Source: HyVt-105 sp049975425 (GTDB lineage Bacteria; Bacteroidota; Bacteroidia; Bacteroidales; VadinHA17). From it: a DNA stretch of 64,000 nucleotides. Within the stretch, counting starts at the first letter, position 1. Each line of letters opens with the position of its first letter. The position numbers and the translations under genes were made by a program. This document shows positions 18,197 to 26,599 of this stretch, in pieces. Location of the stretch: positions 124,001 through 188,000 of the forward strand of contig JBNGDI010000001.1 in NCBI GenBank assembly GCA_049975425.1, in the 5' to 3' direction. The notes under the pieces were generated by a model that searched no databases, was not told where the DNA came from, and saw only the letters and a program-made list of their open reading frames with translations.

Positions 18197-18230
18197 TAAA
18201 ATTACGGCATATTCGAACAAATTTCAAAAA
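18197..18230 (-). promoter_or_regulatory. Probable promoter of the DUF2807-gpsA-pgi transcript
   Basis: On the minus strand TTTTTG (18230-18225), a 20-base spacer, then TAATTTTA (18204-18197). This fits TTTG-N19/21-TAnnTTTG with one mismatch in the -7 element, 21 bases before the ATG at 18175. Confidence 0.45.
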
Positions 18231-18242
18231 TGTACCCATGAA

Positions 18243-18280
18243 ATAACCGGAAGCCGTTTTCTCTGGCAGCTTCCGGTTAT
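18243..18280 (-). terminator. Hairpin between the propeller-protein and DUF2807 genes
   Basis: A perfect 12-bp stem (18243-18254 with 18269-18280; ATAACCGGAAGC/GCTTCCGGTTAT) and a 14-base loop, located after the stop of the minus-strand Asp-box protein gene. The downstream T run is weak (ATTTC), so it may be an attenuated or factor-dependent terminator. Confidence 0.5.
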
Positions 18281-18329
18281 GATCTCCACTTCCTTCTTTA
18301 CTGTGAATTGCTATCCTGCCGGCAGAGTT

Positions 18330-20690
18330 CTATCTTCTCCAGCGTGGCCTGGTCCCTCCGTTTATTTCATTGGCATCCATCAACCATACACCCCTTCCAT
18401 GGGTGCCGATAACAATAAAGTTTTCTCTTTCCTGAATCACCAGATCGAGTACGTAGGTCATCGGAAGATCACCAAGTACATCCCAGTGATTTCCTGCGTC
18501 CAATGATACAAATACACCGGCATCGGTTCCCACATAAAGGATATCCCGGTTGAAAGGGTCTTCTCTGATCACATTTACCGGGCCGATAGGGATATTTGCC
18601 GCAATGGATTTCCATGTTTTTCCGTAATCATCTGATTTCCAGATATAGGGGGCAAAATCGTCATCCCGTTTTCCATTCTGGGTAAGATATACAGTTCCCA
18701 TATGATACCGGCTGGCCACCACCCGGGATACCCATTTATGAGGCACCAATCCTTTGGTGATTTCGGTCCAGGTTTTTCCCCCGTCTTTGGTAAGGTGAGC
18801 CCTTCCGTCATCGGTACCTGCATAGATAAGTCCTGGCATCAGGGGAGATTCGCTGATGGTAAACAGGGTCTGGTAAGGAATATCTCCCATTTTTTTCGGG
18901 TCGTTGTAGGTCAGGTCAGGGCTGATTCTTTCCCAGGTGTTTCCCCGGTCAATCGACCGGAAGAGGTATTGCATTCCCAGGTAAACGATATCGGGATTGT
19001 GGGGAGACAGGATAAAGGGGGCCATCCATTGCCCGCGCAGGGGAGGTTCATCTTCGTATACCCGGGGGACTATGGTTTTGGTTTGCCACCCGTTTTCCTG
19101 AAGGTACCCCCGAATCATATTTCCATAGAAACCTGCAGCATACACCCGGTTGGGATCTATGGGGTCAATGGCATGGTTGCTGCCTTCGCCGCCCGGAGCC
19201 CATTCAAAATCGGCAACCGCAATCCGGTCGCGTCCCCGGCTTAAATCAACTTCGGCCCTGTAGCTGCCATGATCCTGAATGGATCCGTAAACATGGAAAG
19301 GATCGGCATTGTCTACCTGCACGTTGAAGAATTGGCTTGCCTGCAGCCTTTCGGTGAAGAGGTGCCAGGTTTCTCCGCGGTCGTAGGATACACATACTCC
19401 GCCGTCGTTTGCGTTGAATAAATAATCGGAGTTGTCGGGATCGATCCATAGGCCATGGTGGTCACCGTGCATCCCTCTGAGTGTGCGGAAAGTTTTTCCT
19501 CCATCATTGGATACGTGCAATTGAACACCCATGGTATAGATGGTATTTTCATCATTGGGATCGACCCTGATCTGGCCGAAGACCCAGCCATAGGTTCCGG
19601 AATGGCGTTCCATATACCGGGCCATTTCTTCTGTTTGTCCGCTGACTCTTTCCCAGCTACGGGCTCCATTGCTGGTACGGTATACGGTGGCTCCCATGAT
19701 GACTCCACCCCGGGGGCGGCCATAGGAATCTGTTTCTCCGTATGCTTCCCGGATAATTTCGTAATTATCAATGAAGGCATAGAGTACCTCGGGATTTGAC
19801 CGAGCGATATCAATCCCGATTCGTCCACGGTACCGGGCTTCCGGCAAGCCGTTATTGACTTTTTCCCAGTTTTTCCCTCCGTCGGTGGTTTTCCATATGC
19901 CGCTTCCGTTGTATCCGGGCTCATTACGCGGGTCATTCCATTTTTTTCTGATCCTTTGCCAGGTAGCGGCATAAAGAATGTCAGGGTTTTCGGGATGCAT
20001 TACCAGATCAATGGCTCCGGTCATATCGTTTACAAAGAGAATTTTTTCCCAGGTTTCACCGCCGTTGGTGGTTTTGTAAATGCCCCGTTCAGGATTAGGG
20101 GTCCATTCATGCCCGGAGGCAGCTACATATACCACCTGGCTGTTTTCGGGATGGACAAGAATTCGTGCGATAGTAAAAGTGTTTTCCAGTCCAAGGTGTT
20201 TCCAGCTTTTCCCTCCGTCGGTGGTTCGGAAAATTCCTGCCCCTGACTGGGAGCTTCTGAAGATATTGGCTTCACCGGTACCCATCCAGAGGATATCGGG
20301 ATTGGAAGGATCGAGTGCAATATCCCCGATCGATGCGGTAGCAAGGTCTTCAGTAAGGGGTTCCCAGGTGGTGCCTTCGTTTACTGTCTTCCACAGTCCG
20401 CCTGAAGCGGTAGCGGCATACATGGTATACGATTGCCCCTTGGGCCGCACTACCTCCACATCGGTGCATCGGATGCTGATGTTCCCCGGTCCTACAAACT
20501 GCCAGGCCATTTCTGCGAAAGGTGACCCGGCCTTCATTTCCATATATTTTCCGAAAGCTACCAGACGGTTTTCCCCTTTGGTTATGGGACCTGGCTGGGC
20601 AAGTGAAGAAGAAATGGACAGGAAAAGAAAAACTAGCAGAAATGCCGGTAACGGCATTGCCGTGATGAGATTTTTATTGATGCTTTTCAT
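18330..20690 (-). CDS. Secreted Asp-box (BNR/sortilin-type) beta-propeller protein
   Basis: A 786-residue exported protein. The ATG at 20690 opens a signal peptide (hydrophobic about 12-32, ending SSSLAQP). The body carries about eleven Asp-box-like repeats of the type S/T-x-D-x-G-x-T/S-W, for example TTDGGKSWKHLG, TTNGGETWEKIL, TKDGGKTWTEI and SDDYGKTWKSI. These mark multiple beta-propeller blades as in VPS10/sortilin and xyloglucanase-type propellers. Related bacterial proteins are often annotated as glycosyl hydrolases, but I see no catalytic signature that would justify this. The C terminus (GGTRPRWRR) is not a recognisable type IX secretion tail. Function is unknown; extracellular or periplasmic binding is the best guess. 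Confidence 0.85.
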   Translation of the reverse strand: MKSINKNLITAMPLPAFLLVFLFLSISSSLAQPGPITKGENRLVAFGKYMEMKAGSPFAEMAWQFVGPGNISIRCTDVEVVRPKGQSYTMYAATASGGLWKTVNEGTTWEPLTEDLATASIGDIALDPSNPDILWMGTGEANIFRSSQSGAGIFRTTDGGKSWKHLGLENTFTIARILVHPENSQVVYVAASGHEWTPNPERGIYKTTNGGETWEKILFVNDMTGAIDLVMHPENPDILYAATWQRIRKKWNDPRNEPGYNGSGIWKTTDGGKNWEKVNNGLPEARYRGRIGIDIARSNPEVLYAFIDNYEIIREAYGETDSYGRPRGGVIMGATVYRTSNGARSWERVSGQTEEMARYMERHSGTYGWVFGQIRVDPNDENTIYTMGVQLHVSNDGGKTFRTLRGMHGDHHGLWIDPDNSDYLFNANDGGVCVSYDRGETWHLFTERLQASQFFNVQVDNADPFHVYGSIQDHGSYRAEVDLSRGRDRIAVADFEWAPGGEGSNHAIDPIDPNRVYAAGFYGNMIRGYLQENGWQTKTIVPRVYEDEPPLRGQWMAPFILSPHNPDIVYLGMQYLFRSIDRGNTWERISPDLTYNDPKKMGDIPYQTLFTISESPLMPGLIYAGTDDGRAHLTKDGGKTWTEITKGLVPHKWVSRVVASRYHMGTVYLTQNGKRDDDFAPYIWKSDDYGKTWKSIAANIPIGPVNVIREDPFNRDILYVGTDAGVFVSLDAGNHWDVLGDLPMTYVLDLVIQERENFIVIGTHGRGVWLMDANEINGGTRPRWRR

Positions 20691-20811
20691 GATGGGATGA
20701 AAGGTTTGATTAAGAGCAGAGAAAAATAATTGAATTAAGCCACATTTAAAAGATGTGAAGCATGTTTGCACAAGAATTTTCTGATCCGATACAGTAAGGG
20801 GAGCAGAAAAA

Positions 20812-21660
20812 TCATGGTTTGCATGGCTTGGTTCCTGAAATGATGAGATATTGCCGCCGGCGGGTCAGGAGGAATATATTGAGATGGATATTGATGAAAT
20901 AAAAAAGCCGGAAAGCCAATGTGCGCAATAAACTGCGTTTCTTCATCTGTTTGAACCATGAACGGTAATTTTGGAACCCACGGATTACTTCGTCAGTAAT
21001 ATCTTCAATATGCTCAACGTGAAGATTGACTTTTTTCAATCCCTCCAGGTATTCTTTCAGTGACCAGTGATGCAGGATCATTTTTCTTTTCCAGCGTTTT
21101 CTTGCTCTTTTGGAAGGTTCCTTGGTGGTCAGGATATCGGCTATCAGGAATTTTCCTCCCGGAACAAGTGTCCGGTTTACCTCTTTCAGAAAAGAGAGCT
21201 TGTTGGGATAATGAAAGGCACTTTCAATATTAAGCACCACGTCGAAACTCTCGTCTTTGATTTTTTGCATATTCTGAGCATCATCAACCAGAAAATAGGC
21301 ATTTTCAATGCCCCGGCGCGTCTTTTCGCGGTTAGCAATTTTTATGTTCGAGCGGTTCAGATCAATGCCTGTAATGTACCTGGGTTTGTATTTCTCCGAT
21401 ATAAATTTTGTTTGTACCCCGTTGCCGCATCCTATTTCCAGGACCGATTTTCCGTGCAGGGGCTCAACATGCTTCAAGCAGTGCCGGGTCAGGTTTTCCT
21501 GGGCCTGCTGGAAATTGTCTGTTTTGTTTTCGTAAAGCGGATAATGAAGCATGGTAAATTCATCATTCACCTGATGAAGTGCCTGATTCATTGATTCATA
21601 ATAACTGCCTGTGGATGATCCAGACTTAATAAGCTTTATCACCTGTGATATCAATCCCAT
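20812..21660 (-). CDS. Class I SAM-dependent methyltransferase
   Basis: A 282-residue cytoplasmic methyltransferase of the Methyltransf_11/25 type. Motif I is VLEIGCGNGVQTKFIS (near residue 72), an acidic motif II follows in ITGIDLNRSNIKIA, then the motif AYFLVDDAQNM and FDVVLNIESAFHYPNKLSFL. The fold and the ESAFHYPN segment resemble small-molecule/sterol-type O- or C-methyltransferases. The C terminus is basic and hydrophobic (FYFINIHLNIFLLTRRR), which may place it at the membrane. It is divergent from the second, frameshifted methyltransferase gene, with a 169-base AT-rich gap. The substrate is unknown. Confidence 0.85.
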   Translation of the reverse strand: MGLISQVIKLIKSGSSTGSYYESMNQALHQVNDEFTMLHYPLYENKTDNFQQAQENLTRHCLKHVEPLHGKSVLEIGCGNGVQTKFISEKYKPRYITGIDLNRSNIKIANREKTRRGIENAYFLVDDAQNMQKIKDESFDVVLNIESAFHYPNKLSFLKEVNRTLVPGGKFLIADILTTKEPSKRARKRWKRKMILHHWSLKEYLEGLKKVNLHVEHIEDITDEVIRGFQNYRSWFKQMKKRSLLRTLAFRLFYFINIHLNIFLLTRRRQYLIISGTKPCKP

Positions 21661-21829
21661 AATTGTTTAATTTGTAATAATGTTCACATAATACGGATTA
21701 TTATTTACTGTGAAAAGGACTGATCGGAAAATTTTGGATTTAACGAACCAAGAGCTTATGAAAGATACGAAAATATTATTTATTTTGGAAGAGACAATAT
21801 GCTGTAAGGAAGACAAATACAAATGAGAG

Positions 21830-22472
21830 ATGAATAATTGCACGAAACGTTGGATTGTGATAATTATGACTGCGGGTGTGCTGTTCCATTCATCATTCTC
21901 TCAGGAAAGGAATGAAGATCCCGATACAAAAGTCCGTAAATTTCTGGAAAGTAAAAGGAACCGCTGGCGGGATATGAATATCCCTGAAACCGACGGGAAG
22001 GTTTTGTACGAACTGATTGTTCAGAACGGATATACCCGTGCACTGGAAATAGGAACCTCAACCGGACATTCAGGAATATGGATTGCCTGGGGCCCTTTCG
22101 AAAACCGGAGGCAGGCTGATCACTATCGAAATTGATGAAGAGCGGTATAGGGAAGCAGTCAGGAATTTTTCTGATGCCGGTTTGCTGCCATATATTGATG
22201 CCCGTCTGGGGGATGCTCATGAGCTGGTGAAAGAACTGGAAGGACCTTTTGATTTTGTTTTCTGTGATGCTGATAAAGAATGGTACAAGAATTATTTTGT
22301 GGATGTTTACCCCAAAATGGAGAAAGGGGGATGCTATACCGCGCACAATGTGTCCATGCGCCGGAATCGGGCCATGCGTGAATTCCTGAATTATATTATG
22401 GGGATGGAAAGAGTGGAAACAACCATTGACCGGTCAAGTGTTGCAGGCTTATCCATTAGTTACATCCGGTGA
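21830..22472 (+). pseudogene. O-methyltransferase (family 3-like) with signal peptide, one-base frameshift
   Basis: Two overlapping reading frames together make one class I O-methyltransferase of about 213 residues. The first frame (from ATG 21830) carries a signal-peptide-like start, TTAGV-type hydrophobic core, then LEIGTSTGHSGIWIAW (motif I). The second frame continues ALSKTGGRLITIEIDEERY, then FDFVFCDADKEWYKNYF and the C-terminal end at 22472. The break is in TGGGGCCC at 22088-22095: removing one G of the four joins the frames exactly where the family expects continuity. It is either a real frameshift or an assembly error in a G run. An exported SAM-dependent enzyme is odd because SAM is cytoplasmic. 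Confidence 0.75.
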
Positions 22473-22579
22473 GAAATTGGTATTTATATATTTAGTGTTA
22501 TCAGGCATTATGTAACCAAACTACTTATTTCACGTACAACATTTTGTATTATTCATTAACCCCCAAATACGAACTAATT

Positions 22580-22996
22580 ATGAAAAAAAGTAAAATTATT
22601 TCCACTTTTTTTGTTGCCTTTCTGGTATTTCCTCTGTTGCTGTCATCCTGTAAAAAGGACGATCTGACCCTGCTGACAGCGCATACCTGGAATTTTAACA
22701 AAATGACCACCAATTCTTCGGATGAAAATGTTCAGGCCATGGTTGCTTTTGTCGGAGCCATGCTTTCCGGGGCTACTCTGGAATTCAACGAAGGCGGCAC
22801 CTATGTGCTGGATTCTCCGATGGCTGAAGATCCTGAAACAGGGACATGGGAACTGAGCGATGACGGAAAAACCCTGTACATGGACGATGATGACATGATG
22901 GTCGTTAAACTGACAGATGATGAGCTTGTACTCGAAAGCGAAGAGGTGGATAATGATTTAGGGGCGTACACTGTCAAGATATTCTGGGAAAAATAA
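22580..22996 (+). CDS. Small lipocalin-like lipoprotein
   Basis: A 138-residue protein starting at ATG 22580 (MKKSKIISTF). It has a lipoprotein signal ending LLLSSC (Cys at about 20) and a domain resembling the lipocalin-like families common in Bacteroidota (LTLLTAHTWNFNKM, then GTWELSDDGKTLYMDDD, LTDDELVLESEE). It is acidic, especially the DDDDMM stretch. Probably anchored to a membrane and exposed to periplasm or surface. No enzymatic motif is visible. It is followed by a strong terminator shared with convergent lysS. Confidence 0.75.
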   Translation: MKKSKIISTFFVAFLVFPLLLSSCKKDDLTLLTAHTWNFNKMTTNSSDENVQAMVAFVGAMLSGATLEFNEGGTYVLDSPMAEDPETGTWELSDDGKTLYMDDDDMMVVKLTDDELVLESEEVDNDLGAYTVKIFWEK

Positions 22997-23030
22997 ATTC
23001 CCGGGAATTATCATTGAAGAAAATTTATTA

Positions 23031-23076
23031 TCAGGTACTCTATGTCTTTCCAAAGAATAGAGTACCTGACTTTTTA
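23031..23076. terminator. Rho-independent terminator between the lipocalin-like gene and lysS
   Basis: A perfect 13-bp stem (23031-23043 with 23057-23069; TCAGGTACTCTAT/ATAGAGTACCTGA), 13-base loop, then CTTTTTATT. The minus-strand side is followed by TAATAAATTTT, so it may act in both directions. A 14-bp palindrome AATTCCCGGGAATT at 22996-23009 overlaps the end of the upstream stop codon. Confidence 0.8.
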
Positions 23077-23134
23077 TTGAGCTTCCGGGGCCCCCGATAT
23101 TGTGGTGTTTTTTCCCGCTGATGTGATGATTCTA

Positions 23135-24868
23135 TTAATGGCCGATCCATCCAGCTACAGTTACCGGACTGAGTGGCGGCAGGTCCAGTTTGTTTTTCTT
23201 TCTGTATCCGTTTAGCTCGTTAGCCAGCCTGGCTGGCTTATCGACCTTTTTCAGTTTTTCTACACTGGTATACCCCAGTTTCTGCAGTACCGGCACCCAT
23301 TCTTCTGGTATTCCTCGTTCGAGATATTCCTCCAAACCGAAGGCATTGGATTGCCGGCCCTGTTCGGGGCGCATCTGTGGGAAAAACAGCACATCCTGTA
23401 TGGAAGGCTGGTTGGTAAGGATCATGGTAAGGCGGTCGATTCCCACACCCAGTCCGGCCGTAGGGGGCATGCCTGTTTCCAGGGCTTTCAGGAAATCTTC
23501 ATCGAGAACCATTGCTTCCTCGTCGCCCCGGCGGCCCAGCATCATCTGGTACTCGAAGCGTTCCCGCTGGTCGATGGGATCATTCAGCTCTGAAAAGGCA
23601 TTGCACAATTCCTTGCCGTTCACGATAGCCTCGAACCGCTCCACCAGACCTTCCACGCTGCGGTGTTTTTTCGACAGGGGCGACATTTCCACCGGATAAT
23701 CCATGATAAAAGTGGGCTGGATGAGTTTCGGTTCGGTGGTTTTCCCGAAAATCTCATCGATCAGTTTTCCCTTGCCCATGGAAGGATCGGTTTCCACCCC
23801 AAGATTTTTGGCCGTTTTTCGCAGTTCATCTTCTCCCATTTCCGAGATGTCCGCTCCGGCATGTTCTCTGATGGCTTCGAACATGGTATACCGTTTCCAG
23901 GGCCGTTTAAAATCAATAAGCCGGTCACCAACCTGTACCCGGGTAGAACCGTGTAACTCCTTTACCACCGTTTCAATCATTTCTTCAAACAGGTCCATCA
24001 TCCAGTAATAATCCTTGTATGCCACATAGATCTCCATCTGGGTGAATTCGGGATTATGGAAGCGGTCCATGCCTTCATTGCGGAAATCCCTGGCAAATTC
24101 GTAAACGCCGTCATATCCCCCGACAATAAGGCGCTTAAGGTACAGTTCATTGGCTATACGCAGGTAAAGGGTCTGATCCAGTGTGTTATGGTAGGTTTTA
24201 AACGGACGTGCGGCAGCACCACCGTAAATAGGTTGCAAGACGGGTGTTTCCACTTCCATGTACCCTTTCCCGTTCAGGAAATTCCTGATGGAATTCACAA
24301 TCCTGGTTCGCTGTTTGAATATTTCCCTCACGTGGGGGTTCACAATAAGATCGACCGAGCGGTTGCGATACCGTTGTTCGGGATCGGTAAAGGCATCGTA
24401 GGTTTTTCCCTCTTTTTCTTTCACTACAGGCAGCGGGCGGAGTGATTTGCACAGTATTTTCAGTTCCCTGACATATACTGTAATTTCCCCCATCCGGGTT
24501 TTGAAAACATAACCTTTTACCCCTATAATATCACCGATATCAAGCAGGCGCTTGAAAACGGTGTTATACAGGGTTTTGTCTTCTCCCGGGCAAAGGTCAT
24601 CGCGGCGGATATAAATCTGGATCCTGCCCCGGCTGTCCTGAATTTCTGCAAAGGAAGCATTCCCCATGATACGGCGGCTCATGATCCTGCCGGCAATATG
24701 CACATCTTCCATCGGATTCCTGTCAGGGTCATATTCATTCAGGATATCAGTCGAATAGGTATTGACGTCAAATCCTTCAGCAGGATAAGGATCGATTCCC
24801 AGCGCACGGAGCTCGGCCAGTGCTTCTCTTCGGATGATTTCCTGTTCACTGAGGTATGATGGATGCAT
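23135..24868 (-). CDS. lysS: Lysyl-tRNA synthetase (class II)
   Basis: LysS charges tRNA-Lys. The ATG at 24868 (MHPSYLSEQEIIRREAL) gives 577 residues; longer in-frame extension to 24994 would run into lipA and is unlikely. An N-terminal OB-fold anticodon domain (about 50-150, VHIAGRIMSRRIMGNASFAE) precedes the class II core with motif 2 (FARDFRNEGMDRFHNPEFTQ) and motif 3 (GLGVGIDRLTMILT). The C terminus has about 70 residues beyond the usual end (after DVLFFPQMRPE), resembling a helix-hairpin-like extension known from some Bacteroidota LysS proteins. It is divergent from lipA. Confidence 0.96.
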   Translation of the reverse strand: MHPSYLSEQEIIRREALAELRALGIDPYPAEGFDVNTYSTDILNEYDPDRNPMEDVHIAGRIMSRRIMGNASFAEIQDSRGRIQIYIRRDDLCPGEDKTLYNTVFKRLLDIGDIIGVKGYVFKTRMGEITVYVRELKILCKSLRPLPVVKEKEGKTYDAFTDPEQRYRNRSVDLIVNPHVREIFKQRTRIVNSIRNFLNGKGYMEVETPVLQPIYGGAAARPFKTYHNTLDQTLYLRIANELYLKRLIVGGYDGVYEFARDFRNEGMDRFHNPEFTQMEIYVAYKDYYWMMDLFEEMIETVVKELHGSTRVQVGDRLIDFKRPWKRYTMFEAIREHAGADISEMGEDELRKTAKNLGVETDPSMGKGKLIDEIFGKTTEPKLIQPTFIMDYPVEMSPLSKKHRSVEGLVERFEAIVNGKELCNAFSELNDPIDQRERFEYQMMLGRRGDEEAMVLDEDFLKALETGMPPTAGLGVGIDRLTMILTNQPSIQDVLFFPQMRPEQGRQSNAFGLEEYLERGIPEEWVPVLQKLGYTSVEKLKKVDKPARLANELNGYRKKNKLDLPPLSPVTVAGWIGH

Positions 24869-24901
24869 AAACTCTTGATGTAGGATTGAAGAAAATTTTT
24901 C

Positions 24902-24909
24902 CAAAGATA
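24902..24909 (-). promoter_or_regulatory. Bacteroidota-type -7 element for lysS
   Basis: On the minus strand TATCTTTG, an exact TAnnTTTG match, 33 bases upstream of the chosen lysS ATG. It supports that start over the longer frame, which would begin upstream of the promoter. Confidence 0.5.
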
Positions 24910-24967
24910 GCACTTTCCTGAAGAAAACGGGGCCGGTTTGCCGGTATGCTTTCCGGGCAAAAAAAAT

Positions 24968-24975
24968 TACATTTG
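24968..24975 (+). promoter_or_regulatory. Bacteroidota-type -7 element for lipA-lipB
   Basis: TACATTTG, exact consensus, 17 bases before the lipA ATG at 24993, in the 124-base divergent gap with lysS. Confidence 0.5.
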
Positions 24976-24992
24976 CAGAGAAAAAGCTGCTC

Positions 24993-25862
24993 ATGGAAAA
25001 GAAAGATCCCGGGAAAAGACGATTACCTCTCTGGTTGAAAATGAAGATGCCGAAAGGGGAGAGTTACAGCCGGGTTAAGAACCTGGTGCAAAAATACGGT
25101 TTGCATACCATCTGTACGAGCGGGAACTGCCCCAATATCGGCGAATGCTGGGGCGCGGGAACGGCCACCTTCATGATCCTGGGAGATATCTGTACCCGTA
25201 AGTGTAAATTCTGCGGGGTGAAAACCGGAAAACCGGCCCCACCAGACACGGACGAACCCCTGAGAGTGGCTGAATCGGTGCGTATCATGAAGTTGAGGCA
25301 CTGTGTACTGACCAGTGTAGACCGGGACGACCTGCCGGACGGAGGAGCTGGATTGTGGGCCGGCACCATTCGAAAGATCAGAGAAATAAATCCCCATACC
25401 ACCATAGAGGCGCTGATTCCCGATTTCGACGGCCTCCCGGAAAATCTTGATCTGATCCTGGCGGCGGCCCCCGAAGTAATATCCCATAACATGGAAACAG
25501 TCAGAAGGTTAACTCCGTTTATCCGCAGTCGTGCCCGCTATGAAAAAAGCCTGCAGGTGCTTAAATACCTGGCAGAGAACAAGGCGGTTACGAAATCGGG
25601 CATTATGCTCGGGCTGGGCGAAAGACGGGAAGAAGTGCTTGAAACCATGGATGATCTTCTTTCGGTGGGGTGCCGTATTCTGACAATAGGACAGTATCTG
25701 GCACCTACCCTGCTGCATATGCCGGTGGCGGAATATTTTCCGCCCGAAGTATTTCGTGAATACGAACAGATCGGACTGGAAAAGGGATTCCGTTTTGTGG
25801 AAAGCAGTCCCCTGGTCCGTTCTTCGTATCACGCTGAGAAGCATGTGGAGAATAAGAAATGA
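24993..25862 (+). CDS. lipA: Lipoyl synthase (radical SAM)
   Basis: LipA inserts two sulfurs into protein-bound octanoyl groups to make lipoate for 2-oxoacid dehydrogenases and the glycine cleavage system. The 289-residue protein has both iron-sulfur sites: the auxiliary cluster cysteines in CTSGNCPNIGECW, and the radical SAM motif CTRKCKFC. The C-terminal serine ligand region is ESSPLVRSSYHA. LTSVDRDDLPDGGA is a family signature. It overlaps lipB by 4 bases (ATGA), showing translational coupling with the enzyme that supplies its substrate. Confidence 0.98.
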   Translation: MEKKDPGKRRLPLWLKMKMPKGESYSRVKNLVQKYGLHTICTSGNCPNIGECWGAGTATFMILGDICTRKCKFCGVKTGKPAPPDTDEPLRVAESVRIMKLRHCVLTSVDRDDLPDGGAGLWAGTIRKIREINPHTTIEALIPDFDGLPENLDLILAAAPEVISHNMETVRRLTPFIRSRARYEKSLQVLKYLAENKAVTKSGIMLGLGERREEVLETMDDLLSVGCRILTIGQYLAPTLLHMPVAEYFPPEVFREYEQIGLEKGFRFVESSPLVRSSYHAEKHVENKK

Positions 25863-26581
25863 ACGAGTCGGTTCATATAAACCCGGGAGTAGACGGAATA
25901 CCTGTCCGGTTTATTGATCTGGGGATCATGGATTACCAACAGGCCTGGGATCTTCAGGAAAAATATTTCGAGGAGGTTACCAGGGCAAAACTTGATTACC
26001 GGGAAGGCATAAAGCCCAATTACCTGCTATTTGTTGAGCATCCCCATGTGTATACACTTGGAAAAAGCGGTTCGGAGCAAAATTTGCTTATCGATCATAT
26101 TCAGCTTCAGGCCAGGGAGGCCAGTTTTTACCGAATAAACCGCGGAGGGGATATCACCTATCACGGACCCGGTCAGATTGTGGGTTATCCCATTCTTGAC
26201 CTGGAAGATTTCGGATTGCATGCCCGAAGTTATATTGCATTGCTCGAAGAAGCGGTTATCAGTACACTTGGCCGGTACGGTATCGGGGCCGGACGGTTTC
26301 CCGGGGCAACAGGAGTATGGCTTGATTCCGACGTTAAGGCAAAAGCCAGGAAAATATGTGCCATCGGGGTAAGATTGAGCCGGTTTGTCAGCATGCATGG
26401 TTTTGCATTCAATGTGAATACGCAGCTTGAATACTTCGGATATATCAATCCCTGCGGATTTACCGACAAGGGCGTAACATCCATGAAGAACGAACTGGGC
26501 AGTGAGGTGGATATGATGGAGGTAAAAACCATACTAAGGGAAGAAATGGCCCGGTTATTTAAAATGAAATTTGTACTTTAG
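25859..26581 (+). CDS. lipB: Octanoyl-[ACP]:protein N-octanoyltransferase
   Basis: LipB moves octanoate from ACP to the lipoyl domain, the step before LipA. The 240 residues contain the family motifs EHPHVYTLGKSG, the substrate-binding RGGDITYHGPGQIVGYPI, and the lysine/cysteine region ARKICAIGVRLSR followed by SMHGFAFNVNTQLEYFGYINPCGF with the catalytic Cys. The start overlaps the lipA stop (ATGA). recJ follows 18 bases later and may be on the same transcript. Confidence 0.96.
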   Translation: MNESVHINPGVDGIPVRFIDLGIMDYQQAWDLQEKYFEEVTRAKLDYREGIKPNYLLFVEHPHVYTLGKSGSEQNLLIDHIQLQAREASFYRINRGGDITYHGPGQIVGYPILDLEDFGLHARSYIALLEEAVISTLGRYGIGAGRFPGATGVWLDSDVKAKARKICAIGVRLSRFVSMHGFAFNVNTQLEYFGYINPCGFTDKGVTSMKNELGSEVDMMEVKTILREEMARLFKMKFVL

Positions 26582-26599
26582 TCGACCAACATAAGGGAA

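Noticed and set aside
18330..20690. Calling the Asp-box protein a glycosyl hydrolase or type IX cargo
   Set aside because: No catalytic signature is visible and the C terminus does not resemble a sorting domain.
22083..22472. A separate gene starting at TTG 22083
   Set aside because: Its N terminus lacks the first half of the methyltransferase domain that the upstream frame supplies; a one-base frameshift explains both.
22996..23009. Palindrome AATTCCCGGGAATT after the small lipoprotein as an operator
   Set aside because: It overlaps the stop codon and lies just before a strong terminator; a single 14-bp palindrome with no second copy is not enough.
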